Notes under the pieces: model-generated | Seen by the model: the letters and a program-made list of their open reading frames with translations, nothing else | What the model was told of the DNA's origin: nothing | Database searches by the model: none | Source of the DNA: CAZLGM01 sp964623625 | GTDB lineage: Bacteria > Desulfobacterota > Desulfobulbia > Desulfobulbales > Desulfocapsaceae | Reading direction: 5' to 3' | Assembly (NCBI GenBank): GCA_964623625.1 | Contig: CAZUUJ010000001.1 | Coordinates: 62,001 to 126,000 of the forward strand | DNA: 64,000 bases | Part shown: positions 17,180-25,351 of the stretch, piece by piece | Layout of the letters: the number at the start of each line of letters is the position of its first letter | How positions within the stretch are numbered: the stretch's first letter is position 1 | Made by a program: the position numbers and the translations under genes

Positions 17180-17180
17180 A
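17140..17180. terminator. Inverted repeat at the 3' end of the glycosyltransferase-like gene
   Basis: TTCAACCCGCA (17140-17150) and TGCGGGTTGAA (17170-17180) form a perfect 11-base stem that includes the stop codon. No U-run follows. It sits between two convergent genes and could serve both. GGATGCGGGT in its right arm also occurs at 15799-15808. Confidence 0.5.
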
Positions 17181-17196
17181 ATCAGTCAAGAGTAAC

Positions 17197-18147
17197 CTAC
17201 TGGCGCTTCGAGGACGTGGCTGACGGCAGACTGAGGATCAGGCCGCCGGATTCCCCTGAAAGCAGGGTCTGGGGATAACGGCCGTTCCACTTCTGGATGG
17301 AGTTATACTGGATCAGCTCGGCGGTGATCGATTCTGACAGCAGCTTATTGGCCTTCGCCTGGGCCTCTGCCTCTTTTTCAATCCTGTACGCCTTTGCGTC
17401 GGCATGGATGCGAATAGCCTCAGCTTCAGATAATGCCGCTTCCTGCTTGGCCTCGGCCTGTTTGACCTGCTGCTGGGCCTGTTGTTCAACAATGTTCAGC
17501 TGAGCCTTTTCTCTCTCCAGCTGTTCCTGTCGCTCTTTTGTCTGGATAACAGCGCTGGTGACAACAGAGGGCAGGGTAATATCTCTGAATAGAACAGCCT
17601 CGATAATTACACCTTTGGTCTCAAGATATTTACTCAAACCATCTTCCATATAGACCTGCATCTGCTGCTGGATAATGTCAAGGTAAAAATCCTGCGATTG
17701 CTTGACCGTCTTGCCCGCCTCTCTCAACAGAGACCGTACTTTGGGAGTAATATGTTTGGAAATGGTATCTTCAAGCCGTCCGGTCTCCTGAAGAATCATC
17801 GGAGTTCTCGGCCCATCAAGCCTGAATGTTACGGACACATCCATGGAGGTCTTCAGTTTGTCCTGGGAGGGGACCTGGACCTTATTCCAGGTATACGTCT
17901 GTTGCCTGAGGTCAAAGGTTGTAAATTTAAGCAGGGGATTGACCAGGTGAAAACCCTCACCATACGGTTCTTTCTGCACTTTTCCGAAAAATGTTGCCAC
18001 TTTATTGTGGCCGGCTTTGACGGTGATATAGAACTGCTTCGCCGATAACGCCACAATGAGTAACAAAACAATCACAATTGCCGTTTTTCCACCAAAAATC
18101 TTCATAACACCCCCTGAAACTGCATTACTTATTTTTTTAAAAATCAT
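17197..18147 (-). CDS. SPFH/prohibitin-family membrane protein
   Basis: This 316-residue protein starts at ATG 18147, with AAAAGGA seven bases upstream. A membrane anchor spans about residues 17-37. The band-7 domain follows (FYITVKAGHNKVATFFGKV, then EPYGEGFHLVNPLLKFTTFDLR). A long, Ala/Glu/Gln-rich coiled coil (about residues 195-275, with QAQQQVKQAEAKQEAALSEA) precedes a C-terminal YNSIQKWNGRYPQTLL. The order matches HflC-like and prohibitin-like proteins that form membrane rings and control proteases such as FtsH. No protease or NfeD partner is adjacent. Confidence 0.88.
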   Translation of the reverse strand: MIFKKISNAVSGGVMKIFGGKTAIVIVLLLIVALSAKQFYITVKAGHNKVATFFGKVQKEPYGEGFHLVNPLLKFTTFDLRQQTYTWNKVQVPSQDKLKTSMDVSVTFRLDGPRTPMILQETGRLEDTISKHITPKVRSLLREAGKTVKQSQDFYLDIIQQQMQVYMEDGLSKYLETKGVIIEAVLFRDITLPSVVTSAVIQTKERQEQLEREKAQLNIVEQQAQQQVKQAEAKQEAALSEAEAIRIHADAKAYRIEKEAEAQAKANKLLSESITAELIQYNSIQKWNGRYPQTLLSGESGGLILSLPSATSSKRQ

Positions 18148-18257
18148 CTTGAAATCCTTTTCGATCCAGCCCACTTTCTGTTTTTACCGATTCTGTCTGT
18201 TGCAGGCCGTCACATGTAAACAAAATAGTTCTAACTGATACCATGGTGACTGCAACT

Positions 18258-21005
18258 CTAATCAAACGAGATGGCTCCATAGTGGAAATTATTGGCCTCA
18301 TTACTCTCATCTATTTCATAATTTGAGTCAACCTGAACAATTATACTGTCCGATGGACTCAAACATTTCTTCTTAAGACCGGTACGTCCCAGTTCGCCTG
18401 AAGAACTACTATCCACATCTAGACTGTTGGCAGAGAAACAAGCGGTTCCTGTGAACTCCTCTCTTCTTTTATTTCCATCGCTGCAATAGGGATAATCTAC
18501 CTTGACCTTGAAACATTTACCATAAAGTGAAAGAAGGTCTACCGGGTTCATGGATTGCGATTGTTCAAGGTCGTTATTTTTAACAATAACTACAAAGTTA
18601 TATCTATGCGGTTTTGCCATATCATGACTCAAGACTGTGTGAGAGGCGAGATCAGGCGCTCCGCAGTTAGGCATAGTATACTGTGTCGCGGCAACCGGGC
18701 CATGACCAACCCCGTTATAGGCATGAACTTCAAATCGATAATTTCCAGAGCAGTCCAGCCCGTTTATATTTGAAGCCGTGATATTAGCATCTTCATATCG
18801 TTCAAAATAAAAACTCCCATCGCGAAAAATTTCTATTTTATGGCGGACCTCATTATTATTGGTATCGTCCCAACGGAGGTGCGCCGTGTACTTCTGGTTT
18901 TCAAACTCCACGTAATCAACCAAAAGGTTTCCAACAGCATTTGATGGCGGTACAGGCCCTTTCACCGAGAGTCCCATATCAAACTCATTGTTTTCCTCAG
19001 CAACGTCCCCTTCATCAACGACATTTTCCGGGTCCACATCGACAATGGCGGAAAAATGATCCTCCTGGTTGGCGGCGACCTCTGGAGCTATCAGGCCTTT
19101 AAAGGATTTTGTGACCGATGCATCTGGTCCCAGATTTTTCACGATATCGGTTGAACAACAGTCATCCAGACCGGTGTTGTTTTCAAAACGCCAGATTACT
19201 TTAAACGGACTGGCAACAACCGACCCCCGGTTGGTAACGGTAAAAACCGCCTTGAAACGTTCACCGGATTTCAGTTGAGCAACCGGCTCATTCTTCTGCT
19301 CATAATGGGCCTCGGTGATGACCAGATCCGGTTTTTCTTCCCTTTCTATCAAGGTTTGGTCAGTATAGCGGTTGTTTCTCGGAGGATCATTTGGCACCTC
19401 ACCATCCTCATCGACAATTGCTTTCCAATTCATCATCCCAAAAACCGGATAAGTATAGGTACATTTATAGTTCCGGGTCTCATCACGTTCCAGTCCCCTG
19501 CTGTCACGAATATCACAGCCAACATCGCCTGTATCGTTCTCATGAGGATACCAGCGGAGAGTAAATGGCCCGGTGGGCACATCGCCGATATTCTGAATGA
19601 GAATGTCAAGGACGATGCTGAACGGTTCTTCCATTCTTTGCGGATCAGGAGCCTGAGCAGTCACTTCTCTGATTTCAAGGTCCGGAGTCAGCGCAAACTC
19701 GGCAATAACAACTTGTCCCCTGATAATGTTATTATCCGGAGGATCACCGGCTATCTCGCTCTCCTCATCCACTACAGCACGCCAGTTCATGGTGCCATGA
19801 TTTCTATAGGGATCAGGGGTACAGGTTACCACCGCTTCTTGGCCAGCATCCAGCCCATTGACAATATCCCGGCTGCAGCCCAGTATGTTAAGCTGGTTCC
19901 GTTTATACCAGCGGACAGTGAAAGCATGAGCCCAGGCAGTACCAACATTTTTCACCGGTATGGTAACTTCCACCTTTCTGGGCTCAGCAGGATCGGGAAC
20001 CGTAACCGTCATGCGCTCTTCCACAATCATCAGGTCGGGATGACCAGCGCCGATACCGGGATCCATCGGCTTGGGTACAAGGAGCGTCAACAGTTTTCCC
20101 CTGACAAGTTTTCCTTTAATTGCCTTGATCTTTACAACCTTACCCACAGCTAAATTAGGGTTGAACTCACCCGGGCAGCATTCGTACTCTGTTGTTACTC
20201 TGTACCCATGTTGTTTTAAGATCGTCTCGGCTTTTTTCAGGTTAAGCCCGACCACGTTGGGAAGTTTTACATCCTCTTGTGCCACAATAACCAGATCAAC
20301 CCGGCTGTTTTTTTCAACTTTTACGTTTGCTCTTGGTTTCTGCTCAAGAACGGAGCCGGATGCTCTTCCCGGACTCCTGCGCTCTGAGATCCGCCCAAGT
20401 TTTAGCTTATTTGCAACAAGAATCCTGGCGACATTCTTTTCACTTTTGCCCACCAGGTTCGGTACTGAAACCAAAGCTGCTTTAGCAATAACAACATTGA
20501 CCTGGGTTTTGGATGAAACGGTTTTACCGCTCTTTGGACTCTGATCTATAATCGTTCCAACCGTATCTTTTGAACTCTCCTTTTCAGATACCCGCCCTAG
20601 CCTCAATTTTTTCCGATCAAGCGCTTTGCGACCGCTTTTTACGGTCAACCCTTTCAGGTTAGGAACTTTGATCTTCTTGTCTCTACCGGCTGCTTTTTTA
20701 TGCGCTCCTTTGCCAACAACTCCCAGGGTGATTGTCGTCCCTTTCCTGACAATCTTGCCGGCACTGATCTGTTGACTCCCTGAAAATATTTTAGCAACAG
20801 TACCGGCCTTTTTACCGGGTACTTCGATCTTTTTGATCGCGCTTCCCAACCCTGCCTGCTGCAAAGCACCCGAGGCTGAAGCTGCCGTCATACCGATCAC
20901 ATTCGGTACTCTCGTCAAGATTTTGGGCTTTGGCTTTGCATGGACCACTGTAACAAATGTAAAAAGTAGAAAAACAACGATGGAGAAAGACAGGATTTTT
21001 TTCAT
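18258..21005 (-). CDS. Secreted PASTA-CARDB multidomain protein
   Basis: This 915-residue protein starts at ATG 21005 with AAGGAGGAAC upstream and a signal peptide (1-24). Four PASTA-like units follow, recognised by VPNVIGMTAASASGALQQAGL, IKVPNLKGLTVKSGRKALD, SVPNLVGKSEKNVARI and LPNVVGLNLKKAETILKQHGY (about residues 32-315). Three CARDB domains (about 325-715) each open with PDL and end with an acidic NN motif, for example EIAGDPPDNN. A fibronectin-like domain and a Cys-containing final CARDB-like domain close the protein. No kinase or penicillin-binding domain is present, so the PASTA units are used outside their usual setting, perhaps to bind the cell wall. Confidence 0.85.
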   Translation of the reverse strand: MKKILSFSIVVFLLFTFVTVVHAKPKPKILTRVPNVIGMTAASASGALQQAGLGSAIKKIEVPGKKAGTVAKIFSGSQQISAGKIVRKGTTITLGVVGKGAHKKAAGRDKKIKVPNLKGLTVKSGRKALDRKKLRLGRVSEKESSKDTVGTIIDQSPKSGKTVSSKTQVNVVIAKAALVSVPNLVGKSEKNVARILVANKLKLGRISERRSPGRASGSVLEQKPRANVKVEKNSRVDLVIVAQEDVKLPNVVGLNLKKAETILKQHGYRVTTEYECCPGEFNPNLAVGKVVKIKAIKGKLVRGKLLTLLVPKPMDPGIGAGHPDLMIVEERMTVTVPDPAEPRKVEVTIPVKNVGTAWAHAFTVRWYKRNQLNILGCSRDIVNGLDAGQEAVVTCTPDPYRNHGTMNWRAVVDEESEIAGDPPDNNIIRGQVVIAEFALTPDLEIREVTAQAPDPQRMEEPFSIVLDILIQNIGDVPTGPFTLRWYPHENDTGDVGCDIRDSRGLERDETRNYKCTYTYPVFGMMNWKAIVDEDGEVPNDPPRNNRYTDQTLIEREEKPDLVITEAHYEQKNEPVAQLKSGERFKAVFTVTNRGSVVASPFKVIWRFENNTGLDDCCSTDIVKNLGPDASVTKSFKGLIAPEVAANQEDHFSAIVDVDPENVVDEGDVAEENNEFDMGLSVKGPVPPSNAVGNLLVDYVEFENQKYTAHLRWDDTNNNEVRHKIEIFRDGSFYFERYEDANITASNINGLDCSGNYRFEVHAYNGVGHGPVAATQYTMPNCGAPDLASHTVLSHDMAKPHRYNFVVIVKNNDLEQSQSMNPVDLLSLYGKCFKVKVDYPYCSDGNKRREEFTGTACFSANSLDVDSSSSGELGRTGLKKKCLSPSDSIIVQVDSNYEIDESNEANNFHYGAISFD

Positions 21006-21176
21006 GACCGTTCCTCCTTACCCTTGGATACATCAAGAAACTGTCAGTTAATGATGTATCTTTCAAAATACGTGTTCACTATATGTCACTCAATTGGGAC
21101 CAGTAACGTGTCCTGACCAAAAGGTGCTCCGACTCCGTTTGCATTTTTCTTACATCATGATGGTATAAAACTACAC

Positions 21177-21217
21177 CTGAATCCGTGAGCACCTCCTTCG
21201 GGCGCTCACGGATTCAG
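21177..21217. repeat. Strong hairpin with UUCG-type loop, REP-like
   Basis: CTGAATCCGTGAGC and GCTCACGGATTCAG form a perfect 14-base stem around ACCTCCTTCGGGC, which includes a stable C-UUCG-G turn. It lies two bases after the thioesterase stop codon on the minus strand and could end that transcript. Partial matches occur at 9777-9787 and 9895-9925, which suggests a dispersed element. Confidence 0.6.
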
Positions 21218-21218
21218 A

Positions 21219-21728
21219 TTACAGATACACTGTCTGCAGATCGTCTTCCTGCTCGACTACCCGCCACATCTGCTCGTCATGATCAAAATCAGCGATTTGC
21301 TCAATATCCATCTTCAGGTATCGGCCAGTCGCTTCAATGGCTACACTGCCGTCTTCCAGAACGATTTCCCCCGTCCCCTCAAAGGACCGTCTGCCGTTTT
21401 TTTTAACCCTGGCAACAACCCGCACTTCTGTATCAATGGGAACCGGTTTCCTGAGCCGCATTGAAAAATCAACCGTGACACCCCAGATATTGTCGCTCTC
21501 CTGCAGCATAATGGCCCGGCCGATGGTTTCATCCAGGATGGTGGCCCCAAGGCCTCCATGCAGCCGCCCAGGATATCCCTGATGTTCCTGGGCCGGTTGA
21601 AAAATGGCCATCAACTCACCACTCTCCAGTTCGTAAAAGCGGCTTTTCAGACCGAACCCATTTTGCAGGCCGCAGACAAAACACATCTTGGAATTGGGCT
21701 GCTTGGCGGTGACTTTGATTTCCTTCAT
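21219..21728 (-). CDS. PaaI-like hotdog-fold thioesterase
   Basis: This 169-residue protein has NSKMCFVCGLQNGFGLKSRFY near the N-terminus and the hotdog core GYPGRLHGGLGATILDETIGRA. The HGG-x8-E pattern is typical of PaaI/4HBT acyl-CoA thioesterases. VDFSMRLRKPVPIDTEVRV follows. It should hydrolyse an acyl- or aryl-CoA in the cytoplasm, with the acyl group unknown. It follows a 69-codon gene on the same strand by 32 bases and probably shares its transcript. Confidence 0.87.
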   Translation of the reverse strand: MKEIKVTAKQPNSKMCFVCGLQNGFGLKSRFYELESGELMAIFQPAQEHQGYPGRLHGGLGATILDETIGRAIMLQESDNIWGVTVDFSMRLRKPVPIDTEVRVVARVKKNGRRSFEGTGEIVLEDGSVAIEATGRYLKMDIEQIADFDHDEQMWRVVEQEDDLQTVYL

Positions 21729-21760
21729 ACTCTTCTTCCTCTGATATACTCGCTGGGTAA

Positions 21761-21970
21761 TTATCGCCTGTTCAGATTACACTGAACCGTCTGAGAGATG
21801 GCATTGGCCAGATGGCGGAAAAATGTTTTTGCCTCCGGGCTTTCCGGATCCCTGCTCAACATCTCCTCATAGGAAACAAAGAGTTTTGTGAGTACATGGG
21901 GCAGTTCCTCCTCGGCGATTGAGCCAATCTCTTCCCATAAATCACTCGGGTTGGTATTGATTTGATCCAT
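21761..21970 (-). CDS. Small hypothetical protein upstream of the thioesterase
   Basis: This 69-residue, acidic, mostly helical protein contains LWEEIGSIAEEELPHVLTKLFVSYEEML and ends with FRHLANAISQTVQCNLNRR. It has no signal peptide or membrane segment. The composition looks coding, and the tight spacing to the thioesterase gene supports it as a real operon member. I do not recognise the family. Confidence 0.62.
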   Translation of the reverse strand: MDQINTNPSDLWEEIGSIAEEELPHVLTKLFVSYEEMLSRDPESPEAKTFFRHLANAISQTVQCNLNRR

Positions 21971-22114
21971 AGTGTGGTAATATAAGACAATTGATTTTTT
22001 TATCAGATTACGGTTCGAGCGTTCTTTAATTCTCCTACTATTTATATAGCATAGCGTAAAAAGCGATCATTAACCAAAGAAAATCAACTGACAACCCACC
22101 GTTAGTTCCTGGTC

Positions 22115-22588
22115 ATGGCCATTGAAATCGAAAGAAAATATCTTCTGAAAAATAATCACTGGAAGCGACTCGGTAAGGGAGTCGAATATTGTCAGGGTTA
22201 TCTCAATTCGAACAAACATCGGACTGTCCGTGTACGGACCGTTGGCGACAAAGGCTATCTCACCATTAAAGGGTTAACGATAGGAGCTTCAAAAAACGAA
22301 TATGAGTATGAAATTCCAATAAATGATGCCCGGGAACTGCTCGACCTCTGTGAACAGCCGCTGATTAGAAAAAAACGGTACCGGATCAAGGTGGACGGGC
22401 TGATCTGGGAAATCGACGAATTTCACGATGAAAACGAGGGGCTCTGCCTTGCTGAAGTGGAACTGGAAACTGAAGATCAGCAGATTTCCGTGCCTGACTG
22501 GATTGGTGAAGAGGTAACAGACGACCCCAGATACTTCAATGCCAGCCTGATTACAGCCCCCTACTCCTCCTGGAACGAGCTTGAGTAA
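22115..22588 (+). CDS. CYTH-domain protein (triphosphate tunnel metalloenzyme)
   Basis: This 157-residue protein starts at ATG 22115 and opens with MAIEIERKYLL, which carries the diagnostic ExExK motif. Further tunnel residues are in TVRVRTVGDKGYLTIKG, YEYEIPINDA, IRKKRYRI, WEIDEFHDENEGLCLAEVELE and DDPRYFNASL. Single-domain bacterial CYTH proteins hydrolyse inorganic triphosphate or related substrates with a divalent metal. The strong terminator at 22634-22668 follows it. Confidence 0.9.
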   Translation: MAIEIERKYLLKNNHWKRLGKGVEYCQGYLNSNKHRTVRVRTVGDKGYLTIKGLTIGASKNEYEYEIPINDARELLDLCEQPLIRKKRYRIKVDGLIWEIDEFHDENEGLCLAEVELETEDQQISVPDWIGEEVTDDPRYFNASLITAPYSSWNELE

Positions 22589-22633
22589 ATATATCTGTTC
22601 TCCATCGGTCATCTTGGAGAATGATAAAAAACA

Positions 22634-22668
22634 AAAGGCCCCGGACAGACGAGCTGCCCGGGGCCTTT
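22634..22668. terminator. Rho-independent terminator after the CYTH gene
   Basis: AAAGGCCCCGG (22634-22644) pairs with CCGGGGCCTTT (22658-22668). It has A-runs on one side and T-runs on the other, so it can work in both directions. Confidence 0.9.
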
Positions 22669-22698
22669 TTCCGTTGTTGGTGTAGAGCGCAGGACGTG

Positions 22699-22881
22699 TT
22701 ACTCTTTTTCTTCTTCGACGTTCCCTGCCCCAACGACTTCAATCCCTTTCTGGTCATGATCGTTTAACGGACAGCCGCATTTGTACCCATCCCGGGTTGC
22801 ATGAAGACGGGCCTGCTTGCTACATTTTTCTACCCCTGATTGATCGGTAATTTTTTTACCAGATGAGTCAATTCCAAAAAT
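22699..22881 (-). pseudogene. Small Cys-containing open frame without a usual start codon
   Basis: The frame is open from after a TAA at 22882-22884 down to TAA 22699-22701, about 60 codons. It has coding-like content, including KCSKQARLHATRDGYKCGCP and a Glu-rich end EVVGAGNVEEEKE. There is no ATG, GTG or TTG in frame. An AGGGG element followed by ATG lies inside but in another frame, where the ATG is followed at once by a stop. A run of seven A residues near the start of the frame could allow slippage. It may be a decayed small metal-binding protein, a frameshifted gene, or chance. Confidence 0.35.
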
Positions 22882-22913
22882 TTACGAGAGGTGTTTGTAT
22901 TGACTCTGTCTGG

Positions 22914-23540
22914 CTATCGCTCGCAGTGGGGAACAGGTATGGTTGGCGCGCCCCTGATCAGCATTTCACCAATGGTCAGCTTGACCTTGGGATAAAGGTG
23001 CCGTTTTCCGGTAAAAAGATCGTTTTCAATCGAAACAAGTTCCCTTAGAAGATGGGTTCTTTCCATACGGGGAACAGTTTCTTCATCCGGATATGACTTC
23101 TGGACAATCTCCTGGCAGCGAAAACAACCGGGGAAATTAAGCTGCTGGCCGTCTGGCCTGGTCATAGCTGCGGGAGTGCCATGGGTCCGGCAGACCATCA
23201 GACGATAGGGGTAGAGAATACAGAGCCCATTTTCATTCAACGGGCACATCAGTTGAGGCCGCTCCCCCTCCAATTGGGCCTTATGGCAACCGTCAACATA
23301 CTTCTCTGATCTCTTTATAATTTCCAGCCGTTTCTCCTCAGGAAGTTTGCCAAAACCGTACCAGAGATAACTCCATTCAGCATAGGTATGATGGAGGAAA
23401 TATGAGTCACAGCAGTTATCATCGCATCCCTTACAGCTGAAGCTCAAGCGACTGGCCACATTATCATACGCCGCCTCCATCTCTTCATAGAGTGTTTTCA
23501 ACCTGGCGGTAAGTGACTGATCCAGTTTGACTTCTTTCAT
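22914..23540 (-). CDS. YkgJ-type cysteine-cluster protein
   Basis: This 208-residue protein starts at ATG 23540, chosen because GAGAGGATCA lies just upstream. The N-terminal cluster CKGCDDNCCDSYFLHH and later groups MCPLNENGLCILYPYRLMVC and CFRCQEIV give a Cys pattern typical of the YkgJ-type zinc- or iron-sulfur-binding family. Their role is not well defined. The remaining parts are helical. It is in the same direction as the AmrA-like gene, 66 bases downstream of it. Confidence 0.82.
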   Translation of the reverse strand: MKEVKLDQSLTARLKTLYEEMEAAYDNVASRLSFSCKGCDDNCCDSYFLHHTYAEWSYLWYGFGKLPEEKRLEIIKRSEKYVDGCHKAQLEGERPQLMCPLNENGLCILYPYRLMVCRTHGTPAAMTRPDGQQLNFPGCFRCQEIVQKSYPDEETVPRMERTHLLRELVSIENDLFTGKRHLYPKVKLTIGEMLIRGAPTIPVPHCER

Positions 23541-23606
23541 TGATCCTCTCAAATTATATGACAAAACCATTATGTACTGATAGTTTATTACTACTAAACA
23601 GCAATC

Positions 23607-24182
23607 CTATCTTTTTCTGAAATCTTCCTCAAAACACTGCACCTGGTAAATCTCAATATCTGGTTGTTGATCTTTCCAGGCCGTTTGTGATAATCCGGCC
23701 TTGAGGCAGAGACGGCCTAGGAACTGCTCAGGGTCGGGCAGCTGTTTCCAAACCTGTGGTAAAAATGTGGCCCCGGCTATGCCCAGCCGGATGGTCACCC
23801 CGTCGATTCCCGGCCTGAGTTTGGCAATTAGATCATCTCCATCAGTATATTGGAGTGTTTCCGGTCTGGTGAGTACCGAGATATCGATGTGAATATCGTC
23901 AAACTCATCTTTAGTCAACGGTTGAAATCTGCTGTCGTGAAAGGCCGCTTTTACCGCATTTTGCTTCACGGACTCAACCACTGTTCCAGTTGGTACCAGG
24001 CTGCCTATACAGCCACGTAAAGCGCCATGTTTTTTCAGGGTAACAAAAGATGCCTGCTCATTGAGAAGCCCCTGATTAGGCTCCAACCCTTCATCATCAG
24101 GCAGCAGCCCGAGACGTAAACCGATGGTGCTCCGCGCCAGTTTTACCAGGTGTTGCCCCTCTTCAGCCGTAAGTCTTGTCAT
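23607..24182 (-). CDS. amrA: AMMECR1-domain protein (AmmeMemoRadiSam system protein A)
   Basis: This 191-residue protein starts at ATG 24182, which overlaps the stop of the upstream KAS III gene in an ATGA and has GAGGAGCG upstream. The AMMECR1 hallmark LRGCIGSL is intact, with FDDIHIDISVLTRPE and GVTIRLGIAGATFLPQVW after it. In many genomes this domain occurs with a Memo-like protein and a radical SAM enzyme. Neither is in the window, so it stands alone here, coupled to an acyl-condensing enzyme. The molecular function of the domain is not established. Confidence 0.88.
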   Translation of the reverse strand: MTRLTAEEGQHLVKLARSTIGLRLGLLPDDEGLEPNQGLLNEQASFVTLKKHGALRGCIGSLVPTGTVVESVKQNAVKAAFHDSRFQPLTKDEFDDIHIDISVLTRPETLQYTDGDDLIAKLRPGIDGVTIRLGIAGATFLPQVWKQLPDPEQFLGRLCLKAGLSQTAWKDQQPDIEIYQVQCFEEDFRKR

Positions 24183-25231
24183 TCTCGCTCCTCTTGTTTC
24201 CAATTGACTCCGAGCATTAAACAGTTGATCCCCGAGCCGATGCCAAGCAATGCCCCTTTCTGCCCTGGTTGAAATTTCCCCTCGTCAATAGCCATGGCCA
24301 TAGTGATAGGCGCCGATACCGACCCTACATTTCCCAATTTTTTCAAGGTCTCAAAATTCTTATCAGGATCAAGCTGCAAGTTCTGGAAAAGCAGCCTGGC
24401 GTGGGCGGAACCAACCTGATGACAGAAAAATCGGTTGATATCCTTTGATCCCCATCCTTCTACAGAAGAAAATTTTTCCCAGGTTTTTTTAGCTGTTTCA
24501 ACTCCTCGCACCAAGAGTTCTTCCGAATCGGTTGCCATCAGTGTTGTGCCCGTACCCAAAGAGTCTCCCTGGCAAAGATTGGAATGGGATGTATCGGCCT
24601 TCCACGCAGCATGGGCGAGCCTCGGTTTTTCAGGAACCAAATCAGCCCGGCACATGAAAAGGCCAACAGAGCCTGAACCTATTGTCAAAGAGGCAAAAGC
24701 CGGTTTGATGCTCTTCCGGGTAAGCGCTATGTCCGAAAGCAGGTAATCAAAGGTCGACTCAACCAACTCTTCTGCCGTTTCTCCGGCGACCAGAAGACCA
24801 TTATCCACCTGCCCCTGTTCGATCATAGAGGCCAGCGTAACCATGCCGTTTAAGAACCCCAGACAGGCGTTGGAAAGATCAAAGACAAGGCAATCTTCTG
24901 AAAGTCCCAGCCCATGATGAACAAATGATGCTGTTGCCGGTTCCATCATGTCCCTGGAAACGGATGTAAAAAACAGACATTCAATCGATTCGGCCGGTAT
25001 TTCTCCCCGTTCAAGGACTTTTTTACCCGCAAGCGTTGCTGCCAGGCTAGGGCGTGTCCCCGGCTGCCACAGTCTCCGTGTCTGAATACCTGACATCAGC
25101 TCCAGCCGGCCGGCCGGCAGTTTGAGCCGTTTATAGAGCGGTTCAAGCCGATGCTCGATCTCTTCAGAATGAAGAACAATAGGCGGTAATTGATAACCGA
25201 AGGTATGGAGGCAGACGTTGGAAAATTGCAT
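24179..25231 (-). CDS. 3-oxoacyl-ACP synthase III-like enzyme
   Basis: This 350-residue thiolase-fold protein begins at ATG 25231 (MQFSNVCLHTFGYQLPP), although a longer start at 25294 cannot be ruled out. The catalytic triad of the FabH/OleA class can be placed. Cys123 is in SNACLGFLNG, His271 in FFCHQVGSAH, and Asn301 in LGNVGSVSAPIT. It should condense an acyl-CoA primer with malonyl-ACP or a second acyl-CoA. It is not in a fatty-acid gene cluster, and its stop overlaps amrA, so it is more likely a specialised starter or signal-forming enzyme than the housekeeping FabH. Confidence 0.86.
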   Translation of the reverse strand: MQFSNVCLHTFGYQLPPIVLHSEEIEHRLEPLYKRLKLPAGRLELMSGIQTRRLWQPGTRPSLAATLAGKKVLERGEIPAESIECLFFTSVSRDMMEPATASFVHHGLGLSEDCLVFDLSNACLGFLNGMVTLASMIEQGQVDNGLLVAGETAEELVESTFDYLLSDIALTRKSIKPAFASLTIGSGSVGLFMCRADLVPEKPRLAHAAWKADTSHSNLCQGDSLGTGTTLMATDSEELLVRGVETAKKTWEKFSSVEGWGSKDINRFFCHQVGSAHARLLFQNLQLDPDKNFETLKKLGNVGSVSAPITMAMAIDEGKFQPGQKGALLGIGSGINCLMLGVNWKQEERE

Positions 25232-25351
25232 AGCAGTTGATAATAAAAAATTGCAAAGTCTCTCAATATACCGATGTTCTCCGTTATCTGTCAATCACAG
25301 CTCTCCCGTTTTTATTTGCCCTTTGACATTTTTCCGCTTACCCTGTCCCGC

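Noticed and set aside
19275..20153. Long open frame (about 290 codons) on the plus strand opposite the PASTA-CARDB gene
   Set aside because: It lies wholly inside a gene with clear domains on the other strand, has no ribosome site and shows no domain of its own.
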